In this document: piece after piece, positions 23,601 through 35,600 of the stretch
Position numbering within the stretch: position 1 is the first letter of the stretch
How the letters are laid out: every line of letters starts with the position of its first letter
NCBI RefSeq assembly: GCF_932276165.1
Contig: NC_063993.1
Span: 320,001 to 384,000 of the forward strand
From: Plutella xylostella
Lineage: Eukaryota > Arthropoda > Insecta > Lepidoptera > Plutellidae
Reading direction: 5' to 3'
DNA length: 64,000 nt
Program-made: the position numbers and the translations under genes
The notes under the pieces: generated by a model
What the model was told of the DNA's origin: nothing
What the model saw: only the letters and a program-made list of their open reading frames with translations
Database searches by the model: none

Positions 23601-26600
23601 GGCAATACAGCTTGCAAAGTTTTTGTGATAACAAAACGTATTGAGGAAATTGGGTCTCACTTGCGACCTAACTCTAACTACCCCTTCGGGGATTAGTTAC
23701 TGTAAGGATATATATTTTTTTCAAATTACAGGATGTTGAACTATTGTCACTTTAAAAAAACACACACACGCACTCACGCCTTGTACTAATGTACTCCCTT
23801 GCGGGGTAGGCAGAGGTGCATTGCTGCACCCACTTTTCGCCAGAGTGTTATGTTAGTCCCAATGTAATAGGGGGAGGGCCTATTGCCATTTTACGGGCAC
23901 ATCCAAGACCCGAGAACAAATATCTGTGTTTAAACAAATATCTGCCCCAGCCGGGAATCGAACCCGGGACCATCGGCTCAGTAGTCAGGGTCACTAACCA
24001 CTACGCCATTCGGTCGTCAAAAAAGTTGCCGCAGAATATAATTTAAGAACTGTGAGAATTAATTAATATACTTAAAGACTGGATGTTACTTTGCTTAATA
24101 TTTATTTTTCAGACTAGTCGAGTTTATAATAATTTTCGAGTTATAAGCAAAAATCTTATGGGCCTCGAATTATCCACTTTTCTACGATTTACTCAATGTT
24201 TAACCTGTTCATAATTTTAAAAATAACTCTTAGATTCTGATTCAGCGTCCCAAAAGTGGTAGTCCAACCCGAAATGATTTATAAGCTGTCATTTACACTT
24301 TGATGAATGAGGTGAAATTATCCCGGCTGGAGGTGTGACCTGCGCTTTATAAAGGCAAAATATATTCACATTCAACCATTATTAAGGTTATTAAAATAAC
24401 CAAATATTAAATTATGTACTTAAATCAATGACAGTACAAATATTTATAAACAAAAAACAGAATTGGAAACATAGAACAATGCGGTCTATTGTGTACAAAA
24501 TTACAATTTGTTTTACCAATAGGTCCCAATTTCCACAAGTACCAGTGTTGCTATTTGAGATCTAGGTCAACTGCCATATTCCAATAAACTGAATAGGTTC
24601 TGGCAAGTTACATCACATGAACCACTGGGACACTAATTTGATCCATCAACTAACGAGGAATCAAAGGCTTGTGGTCTAATACTTGTAATAGCATTTTGGT
24701 ACCTATCACATTGAAGGCAACACGTGTTTCCAAAGCTGTTCCAAAGTACATTCTAAGTACATTGACGCTCAGGCATTTATAGTAAGACAAGATTCCGGAA
24801 ACGTAAACTTTGCAACGGGTACAAGATGGAAGAGTATTAGTAACGGGCTTCGAAAAAAAGAGTAAGTTCTAATTCGTCTGTATGATATATTTTTTGCCAG
24901 TTATGGACCAATTTTGATAATTCCATGGTGACGAAATATCTGTTTTATTTAGTTATACCTCTCTGCATTACTATGGGAGCTAAATACAGAACAAGAATAC
25001 GCAAAGCGGCTTCTTTTCAACACCGCGCATGCAAATTTAATTGTACAAAATTTTGTTGCAACAGTTTGCTCGCTGAGTTGAGAAGAAGCTCTAAGGACTT
25101 GTAAACTTTAGCTTTTCCTTGATTCCATAGAGTGTTTGTTCGTGTTTATCCCGTAATTTCACACAACGTGCTTGCTTCGCGCAAACTTTGTAAAATGATG
25201 TTGTGAAACAATATGTCAAGTAGTTTCGTAACTACACTGACAATAATTTTAACAACAAATCAATTCAAGGAGCGGTGTAGGGCATGCAATACCGGTAATA
25301 TTTTCAATACCGGTATTGAGTTCCGGTATTAGTACTCAATACCGGGATCCCGGTATTAATACCGGTATTAGATTTCCTTGTTATAAATGGCATATATTTT
25401 GTTTAAAGGTCGTATAGGGCAATATACAACAAGAAAAAGCAATCAAATTCTGTATTATGTAATATTTTTTACGAGAATTGAGTATTAGAGTTAAAATTTT
25501 AGAACGCATGGACAAAAAGTAGGTTTCCAAAGGCCAAAAACCGCATGTAACGGTTGAAAACAAGTGCACTTTCATAGTATATAGGAGCACAAGGCTAACT
25601 ATATCTTAATCGCTTGATTTATAGCCTAAAAAATGTCCGATTCCGGTATTACTTCAATACCGGTATTAACTTTCAATACCGGTATTGAAAAAGCGTGGAT
25701 TTTGTCCGGGATCCCGGTATTACGCAATACCGGTATTGCGGTATTGCATGCCCTAGAGCGGTGGCAGCTTACGAAATTTATGGAAACCTGCACATCTTGA
25801 TTCAAGAAATCGCAATTTTCAAATTGCATTACTCATTCAAAAACAGCATTACGGCTCGCGACCTATCACGTGAGTACAAAATATGTGTAATGAAAAGCGG
25901 GTGACTTGATTTGACAGCATCAGAAAGTGTATATGACTCACAATTATTCTGCCAATTGAAGTTGTGCTGTATCTCATGGCGCATCCCCCGCCACAGCTTC
26001 CTGACGATGAGGCAGTAGGCGGCGCCCATGACGAGCAGCGGCAGCAGCAGCAGCGCCGCGTCCAGCGCCAGGTTGAACCCGCGCTCCAGCTGCGGGGACG
26101 CCCACACCTCGCGGCATTTGTACGCTGTAGATAAACGTATTAGATTAAAATTTTGGTATCATCTGTAAAAATCTTTAAACATTGTTTAACAAGTGTTTTA
26201 AACTAAATTTGGCGTTTGACAGCGGTAAATATCTGTTAAATATTGTTTAAATTTTTGTGGTAAGTAATTTGAGTATTTTGTCCGGGGTGGCCGAGATAGC
26301 ACCGAACTGCGATATGTGGACTCTACTTCCATTTTTATTTTTAGAAAAATTCCTTGATCAACAACATTACTGCGAAGGTTGCTCTTAAAATATGAAACAA
26401 GAAAAATGTTCTCGTAGTTATCATAAAAAAAATCGATAGGTGAGCACTTCTTTACATCCGTTTGATGCTTTTAGTGTACACATTCAGTAACTAAAAAAAC
26501 AAGAGCGATACAGCGTAACGAAGGGAGGGAGATTCTGTCACTTTCAGTAAGCAGTTTTTTTATGTAGAAATATAGCGATCAGAAACTGTTTGTCTGTCGA

Positions 26601-29600
26601 AATTGGCTATAAGTACTCTTGTGATAACGATTACGACAGAAAATAGAGTCAGTTACAATGTTTGCTGCTGAACGGCAAATGTTTTACTGTTCAACAGCGT
26701 TAAAATAAAGTACTTAAGTATTTAATGTTGCTGTAAACGCAAACATTTACTTCAACTCGTTTAACTTGTGAATAACACGGGAAAAACTGCAGTTAGTAGA
26801 AATAAGTAAACCTACTTATCATTAAGATTAAAAAAGGACAGAATTCATCATGATGTGTGTTTAAATATTGCACTAAGCATTGTATTTATGTTTATCTGAT
26901 AACTTATAAGTAATTCTTCAAAATAATCAACGACATGTTTAAGGCTCACGTCGGTCATGTCAAAATTCATATCAAAAATATGACGGTTTCATCCGTGAAC
27001 TCGTCGATGATGCCTTACATCCCCCAGTCTCCCACAGCCTCGCAATAATTAGTCCCCCGATCGATGCCAATATTATAGATGGAAAGGCATGTCAAAGCTG
27101 TTTGTTTTTCCTTATTTTACGGAAGAGGAGAGGAACTTTGAAAATAATTGGCTCATCAATAAACATGGCTTCGGCATCGCACGGACGGACACTAGTTTTA
27201 TTTCTTAGGGAAACTTAACCAGTTACATTACATAGGTTATACAAGTAGAAAATACGCGGAAAACAAATATTGGCCATAGAAACTTTATTTGTCACGTAAC
27301 TTTTTATAGCAGTAGATTTTAACGCCGGTATCATCATCAGATCTTTTTGACGCTCTTTTTTTATTGGTGTTATTTTTTGGACCTTTTACGGTATTGCATT
27401 GTTTCCTGTATTTCTTGTTTTTGTAAGTGTTTCAAATTAAAAAATATAAGCATTCACTCTAAAACTCGTATACCAATCATCAGTTCTTATCGGTACATCA
27501 TTGGTCATGAAGGTTACCTGAATTATTCACATGAAATCTAAATATGAAATAATGTACTTCTTATCTCGAACACAAAACGATGTAGGCCTAGTTTCACCAT
27601 ACTCTGTTAGATCATTAACATCCCTGTTAGATTGTCATTAAATTGTTGACAGATGTGTCAAAAGTCAACAACTAATCCCTTGTTATGATGTAACAGAGTA
27701 TGGTGAAACTGGGGCTTAGACTGTCAGGTGTATTGTATACCTACATGTATATTCTTTAATTTTGCTGAACCATATTCCAACTTTATATAGGTATAAAGAC
27801 ACACTGAATTATCAGCCGGTTGTAATATTTAAATCACATAAAGTAAATATGCAGAAATAATAATTATAATAATTGATCAAATGTTCCATAATTTAATCTC
27901 CAGGTTTATCGAGCCAGAATGATATTGCTAAACCGACTGTCACTGATGAAAGCTACCTATATGGATCATTGCTCTCATTATCAGGGTCGGAATTAAACAT
28001 AAGGGTCTTAAAGTGAAGCTGACAAAAAAATATTTACATGATCTACGTACAGATGAAAATGACTCAAAAAAACAAATCCTCACAAATAAACTTTATTTTT
28101 CTGGATCTCTTGTATAAACTTTGATAGTAGGTGTACTGTGGAATTTTCGGGAGCATGTCATTTTATGCACCGTTTCCCATGAATTACGCAAGGCATATTT
28201 TTCTACCTAAATGCCTATCTCATGTTTGCAGGAAACGTTAAGCATAGCCTGAATCAAGCCACTTTTCATCACACTTCCTTTTCTTCGCTAATACTCCCGA
28301 GACTCTAGAGTAAAATATAAGGAAACTATGTATTATTTGGCGATATAAGATTGCAGCAGGCAACGACGCGAAAAATAATAGCGACACTGCACTCAAAGAC
28401 CTCTTTTAACGATAGTGTTCGTAATATATTTTTTTGACTAATCGTCCATTTGTGCTCACATAAATTTTATTCCACTTTAATGAATGACTCTGAGTACGGC
28501 AGCTAGACTACAACCTAATGTCATTCGCCGCCAATCAGCACCTTAATGTACTCACCATTCCCGCGCATAGACTGCAGCGTAGAAACATAGAGGATGGGCG
28601 AGTTGAGCACAACGGACAGCAGCCACACCATCGCGATCATCTTGTAGGCGTGGCACTGCGTCTGCCAGCGCCGCGACTTCAGCGGCCGGCAGATCGCGAA
28701 GTAGCGCTCCAGCGAGATCGCCACCAGCGTCCACACGTCCACTGACACTGATACCGCTGGAACAAGGGAAAACGTTGAGAGAATGAATGTGGTTTATCTC
28801 AGTAGAATGGCAGCTTCCGCTACGCGGGTTCGTTATCGATGTAGATAAACGTTACTATATGGCAATTAGCCGTATACGGCGCTGTGTTAGATGGACCGAG
28901 CATTAAAATAATTTATCGATATCGATAACGAAACCGTGTTGCGGGCGCAGATCCGTGTAATGATCGTCATTACCATTCCTCACGAGTTTCTAAGAATACA
29001 ACATTGCTGTAGATTCAAAACTAGTAGCTTAAGATCGTTTCTTATCTGTGGCATCTAGGTAGGTGCATAAATGTATATTTCACCCGGTTTAAGGTTTAAG
29101 ATACTTTATTTCTCATATGAACATTATTAAAAACATTTAAGTACTCAAAATGAGAACTTCAAATTCTAAATATTGTTACTTTGTTAATTATACTTAAGGA
29201 TAGCTAGTAAATAACGTGTTTCACGAAAATTAAGAACAGAAACCAATGTTTTGCATTCGAAAATGTTTCATGAAATTAGGAGGAAAACGTATTACTGCCT
29301 ACTATGTCTCAATCTTAAATACTTATCACATTAGCTGCTGAGATGTTGATTAAACTTGTGGGATTGCAGTGTCAAAGTTGCCACAGTGCAGCCGCGATAA
29401 TTATAGAAGCAGTTACCGCAGACTGGCTTGGGCTAAGCTTAGTCTTTCTGCCAAGTTTTGTGTGGTTAATTAAGAATGTTGTGCAGCTGCAGAATCTTGA
29501 GACATTTTATCAGTGAAAGATGCAGATCTAGAGACATGGCTGTAGTTAGCCGAAGTTTAAATTTACATACATAATTAAAACTATACATATATAGGACAAA

Positions 29601-32600
29601 CAAAATACCACGAGGTTGTTGTCGTTAAGCACCAAGTGAACACCAAATAAATGACCTAATTCATAAAGAGCCAGACGCGACGACAGCACCACCCACGCCA
29701 TTTCAAGCCAGTGAAGTGAGATGAGTCCTACTAGTATTACAAACGTGAAAATATGTGTACAAATAGTATACCTACATGGATAAATTTATATGAAATTCCA
29801 CACGAGGTAAACTAGGCATTAACATAGGTTACTATTAGGGTGAATTTCCCGCGGCCAAAAATTGATAGTTAAACTTAGTTTCATTTGATACATTAATAGT
29901 TAAAGTATTGTCACGGAATGCATTTATTGAAATATATAAAGAATATAACGAACGGTAAGTGAAAATTCATGTGTCCCAGAACTTCTGTTCATCGTCGTGT
30001 CCTAAACATGTTCAAGGATATTGTTTTACCTATGAACTTGGGTGCCCCTCTGAGTGCGCTAATCGTTTCTTACAAGTGTCGCCTAACTGCTAGACGTGGC
30101 AGGAGGTTCATCGGTGCCCGCGTTTTTGCGCAATAGTGAAAATCAGTAAAATTTTTGGGGACTGGACAATTTTTCTTTCATTGCCGTGGATAGATATAAC
30201 TTCTATAAAATTAAGTTTGTCTTCTAGAATAAGCATTCAAAAGAAAGCTTCTTGAAAATATTTACCTTATAAAGTGTTTATTTCTTCGAATAGTTAATAC
30301 TTTTTTAGTTATTTATATTTAATGCCATGGTTTTCATCGCCATGCTTTCATTTCCGTGGCTTCCGTGGCCAATATTTGCTATGGCAATGAAAAAAAAGCC
30401 ACGGCAATGAAAAAAAATTCATTGCCATGTCTTGTTAAATAAATTGTATTCATTGCCGTGGTTAGGTTATTCATTTCCGTGGCCAGGTTATTCATTTCCG
30501 TGACTTATATTTTCATCGCCGTGGTATGTATGATTAGGCAAAGTAACATATCTTTACCATCTTTTACCTGTAATACAGGTAATACCGATCACTGTCATTA
30601 CCTACAGGACTAGTCAAATTACCTCTTTTTGCAGTGCGTTAAAACGGGTGCGTATAGCGACGTATAAAAAAGAAATATATAGGTAATATTACATTAATAA
30701 TAACAATCACAACATAATTATAATGAACGTTATGTATAAATAAGATCGGTGGTAGCTCAGTCGGGTAAGCGCCCGCTTCCCACGCCAATGATGCGGGTGC
30801 GAATTCCGGCACTGATATGTACCAATACCAATGTGTTCCTTTGAATTTAAATACAATGTATACCATCACTCTTACGGTGAAGGAAAACATCGTGAAGTAT
30901 CCTGCATATCTACCTATAGATTTAGCACATCTAGATAATATGTGAACCCACCAACCCGCTGTGGACCAGCGTGGTGGGAAATATTCCAAGCTTAGAAAGG
31001 CAGCTTAGACCTTGTGGATATGCACATTGCACAAAGGTCCCATTCGAGAGAGCCAGGTGCAGGTACTTACACTTCCCACAGATAGTAGAATAGAATATAA
31101 TAGAACAAACATCTCTGCAGGAACTCAGCTGGATGCTAAGTGGCCTTAATGCTGCTTGCACCGTGTAGGCCTCCGTATGAACTTGTTCGTGAGACAACTA
31201 TCGAAGTTGTGCAATAATATGACTACCTGAGGCAGACTATTCGGCTAGGCAGAAGCAACTTCGACAAGAAGGCTGAAAGGCGCATCCAACAGTCTTCAAC
31301 CATTGCGCCCTGCCAGTTATGACATATGGTGCATATACATGGATACTGATGGTGGGACTGGTCCACCAATTTAAAGTCACTAAGCGTGCTATGGAGAGAG
31401 CTATGCTTGGGGTTTCTCTAATGGATGGTATCAGAAAAGAGGTTATACGTCAGAGGACTAAGGTTACCAACATAGCTGTCAAAATATGCAAGCTTAGGCA
31501 GGTAGCCGGTAGTGGCTGGATTCGGAAGACCGAGGACCGAGTCTTGTGGCGCTCCTTGGGAGAGGCCTATGTCCAGCATTAGATGATTATAGGCTGATGA
31601 TGATAACATGTACATTTCATATTATTATACCAATTAAAATATACTATGATTTAGCATAAAGTTCATAAAATATTCTATCATATCACATAATCTGTTAAAT
31701 TACAAAACAGCATCAAAACCTCTAGCACCACAACCTAAAGATAGGTGCGATGACGAGAAAAGCGAGGAGGAGCGGTTAAGTGCACATGTTCATCAAAAGC
31801 GAAGCAGGGCTACATGGGGAGACGCTCTATGTTTAGGTTTTGGTGCAAGGAGTTTTGACTGCGTTATTATTATTGGCGCTATGTAGGGAGACGCTTAGCT
31901 GACCAACATGTGCACCTAACCGCACCTATCTTTATATTTTGGTGCTAGGTGTTTTGCCGGTGTTGTGTGATTCAGCACAGATTTTTTGTCATATTATAGT
32001 ATATTTTATGAATTTTACATAAAATGAACATTATACGAATTGGATATTATACCTTATGAAAATATAGATGTTACAGGTAAGGTTTATCATATGTTGTGAA
32101 CATTATTAGTGTGAAATGAAACATTTTGTTTAATACGTCGCAATACGGACCCCACAATGCTACTTAGAGAATTCCATACTATATTCTTATTTTTTTATAC
32201 ATACTGTCGTTCTTTCTTTCGTTCCAATATCTATCCAAATATTTCTGCCATACATATCTGTCTAAGTTTGCGTTTCCCACACAGTCTTTTTAAAAAATTG
32301 CAGTGGATTGATTCTTTCATTTCCATTGTATACAGTTCTTTCATTGCCGTGGAAGTTTGTTTCATTGCCGTGGGCCTTTGTTTCATTGCCGTGGACGCTT
32401 GTTTCATTGCCGTGAACGCATGTTTCATCGCCGTGGCACGAAATTTTTAATCACCCGTATCTCGGTAAGTTTTTAACTTATCGGCTACCCATTTAGTAAG
32501 AACACTAACATTAACAAAAACTTTAATAAAAGCGTTTTTCTAATATAAAAAACCTGAAGATAAAAAAGTCCACGGAAATGAAGATTTTTTAGGACTTGTT

Positions 32601-35600
32601 GAAATCCACCCATTAACCCGAAATTCCCATGGGAAAACCTTATAAAGCAAAGCAAAGCTCGCAGGAAAAGCTAGTTTATCAGTAAATTTAATATGATTAG
32701 CACCGTCTGTCGTTACGCTAAAAGCACAAGTACTAGTGAATAGAGCAAATAGTGGTTTTCTGAAAATTTACGCGCTATTTTGGTAAGTATTTTATTTTTG
32801 TTCAGTGTTTAATTAGAAAATGTTACATCAACATAGTTATATGTAGTGTATGTTCATTGTTTGTCATCTATTTTATTCGTACCTAATTATTTCTTAATCT
32901 ATATCAAGTTATATCCGTGGTGATTCAATTAATCTGTAATTATACCTATCTGTTACAGGAAATGTGTGGATTCTAGGATTTGTATAAGTACGAGGAAATG
33001 TGTCTTATATCATCATCACTCTTTTCCGGGTGTTTTCTCCTTTTACGGGGATTTAATAATAATAAACTACCAATTATTAACTTATAAATAATACTGTATT
33101 TATTATTATTAACATACATATATTATTATCGTTTATGAATAACCGTTTAACCAATACCACCCAATACTAATCATATTAGTACAACTTAGGGTGATCTATA
33201 CTAGTCTTGAACTGAAATAATGATGTTCTATTTTAGTCTAAATATTCTTAAATCGACTTTAGTCCCTGTAATAAATCGACTTTAGCCGTCGAGTCCGCGT
33301 TGTTCTCTCATTAGGGTCGATTTACATCAAATGAACACATACCTAGCTAGAGGTAGAACAGGGCATTCTTTCGATCACCTATCTTCCTCTAGTTCTAACT
33401 CTGTATTCGTTTGATGTAAAAGTACCTTCAGCGGTCTTGTATTCTTGTTCTAGCACTTTGTTCGTTTGAATATGAGTATTCGTTTACAACAAAAGATCAC
33501 GAAAGCATGCTTTTGTTCCAGCTCTCTGATCGTTTGATGTAAATCGAGCTTAACAGAGGACGCTAACAAGCGCTTCACAAGTAATTAGCAATTCTTTGTG
33601 GCCCCGGCCTTTGAGGCCACGAACTATGCAGCAGGAAAGTACCTTCGTTTTTTATTGATGCACAAACAGATACTTTGATATTATAATATGAATACCCTAG
33701 CTTTTACGTTTTTTATTCGGTTTGATGGGATTCTAATTAAGCCAAACGATGCGTGATTTTTCGTTGGCTTTATTCGATTATTTATATTTTGTACTTCGTC
33801 CCTCATTGTTGGAGATTCACTCGAATCAATTTAATGAGACGAGCAGCGAAGTGAAATAAGCGGTCACAATGTCGACATTTCCGTCATTTCAGCTAGCCTA
33901 TAGCACGGGGCGCAAGACGCACGTCAACTTATAACAAAAGTTCTTCGTCCGAGCACGATGTAAACTTATTACACCCCTATTTTTCCGTGGGCGGTTAAAA
34001 AATGTTGTGGTATGGCAATTTGTAGTAAACTATAATTCCGACGATATCGTGTAGTTATTGTGTCGTTAAAGTGAGCTTACAATATGAAATGGAAAGTATT
34101 TTATCGGCCATGACTTTAGTCATCTTTATCATCACAAAGCGTCAAAACATGATGGTCATATATCGAATTGTGCCCGTAAATTTATTATAACAGTATTTAT
34201 GTAGGTATTAATGACAGGTACCTACCTACCTACTAAGAAAGAAAGAAAGAAAGATACATTTATTTGACACACTGAACAATAAAAAACAGAAACAAAAAGA
34301 AAAAGAATACTACAAAAAAATATATGAAAAAAACAGAAAATAATACAAACAAACAAGGTTGCTGTCCAGAGCGTCAAAAAGGCACCAGCTCAGCGGGTAC
34401 TAAATGAGGCCGTATACAGAAAGAAAGCTGGATACTTATGAGAGCGCTTACTTTTTCATACCTTGCCGAACCAGCGCCTTTCTTTCTGTATACGGACATA
34501 CTTTGTAACTTTATATACAGTGCCACAAACTTATCTGTTCCGGGGACAGCTCACGTAAATGTCTAATATTTTATTAATTCTATAAGATTTTAAGTTTGCC
34601 AGTAGTGGTAATTCGCTCTTGTGGTTTATTAAAATAAACCCATCTAATCTATATCAATAATATAATTCATCAGTAAATAATGAGATACGGATCAATTTAT
34701 TTCGCTCTCACCGGAACAGATAAGTTTGTCGCACTGTACCCCTTATGTTCGTAGAACAAAATGTAAATTTAGAGGCAACTGTCAGTTTTTAAAAACTCAA
34801 AAAATATTTATTTATTATAACTACACTCACCTTGAATAAATGGTATTAACTTGCACATGACTGCTCCGAAGAAGAACCTCCTGTATATTTGTCCGACCAG
34901 CGTGAACGGAAGGCAGAACACCCCCAGTAGGAAGTCGGACACTGCCTGTGAACAAATAAATAACTTAGTCCGTTTCATAAATCCTTGTGCTATACCTACC
35001 TATATCTGGACTTTTATTAGGTGCAGCGTGGTGAAAGGGAAATGTAGCCATTCGTGGACTCCGTGGAAGTAGATTTTGGCATCCTCATCTGAGAGTGTTA
35101 AGTACAAATTAATGGCCATGCCAAATTGCCTTGTCTAAATTGTCATTGAGCGGCGCTTACTTAGTTCATGCTAAGTTAGATTTACTCAAATAAGTAACTG
35201 AGCATACCTATGCTAAATAATAATAATATTTAAACAAATCATAATTTTACTTGTCTAATCACCTTCCTTGTTTTGGAAATGTGCGTGACTCTGTACACTT
35301 TGTAAGAGTTTGAGTATCGTAAGTACAGTCCACGCCATATTCCAACGAGTATTTAAAAACGAGTGATTTTTGTAACTGAAGTGATTGTATTCAGCGTTCC
35401 GCAGTGACGTAGTGACGCCTACTTAGTAGTCTAATTAATATAACCTACTATGCCTAAGTCTCGTTAGGTTTAGGCATAACGCAAAAGAGGCTGAATGTGT
35501 TTTAGGCACCGAGCGACGAACGGACAAAAGGACAAACTTGAAGGAACGCAGAAAAAAACTTGATGAACAGCTATGGCTCAGAAATAACACACCCAATCCA

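Larger units (their letters stand above)
29726..32674 (+). mobile_element. Helitron-like composite element (tentative)
   Basis: The left end TCCTACTAGTATTACAAACG and the block CATAGGTTACTATTAGG..TTTCCCGCGG (29824-29856) resemble the 5' part of a common lepidopteran TCCTACTAATATTATAAA element. The right end CCCGAAATTCCCATGGG (32618-32634), a GC-containing segment and the terminus AAAAGCTAG before T resemble its 3' part. Between them lie a SINE, a LINE remnant, a long foldback and TTTCATTGCCGTGG minisatellites. The left flank is G rather than the A expected for Helitrons. This may be one element with captures or a nest of insertions. Confidence 0.35.

Noticed and set aside
23945..24019. tRNA-like sequence with clear A and B boxes
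   Set aside because: The acceptor stem does not pair and a SINE body follows; a related head recurs at 56243. It is a SINE, not a tRNA gene.
19128..25942. Direct splice from receptor exon 4 to exon 6
   Set aside because: The junction would create a TGA stop; the exon at 20997-20864 restores the frame, so the direct join was dropped.
30752..30820. tRNA-like head GGTGGTAGCTCAGTCGGGTA
   Set aside because: Followed by a known-type SINE body and lacking a proper cloverleaf; called a SINE.
32157..32450. 97-codon ORF with CFIAV heptads
   Set aside because: The repeats come from a 21-bp minisatellite that also leaves the opposite strand open; not evidence of a protein.
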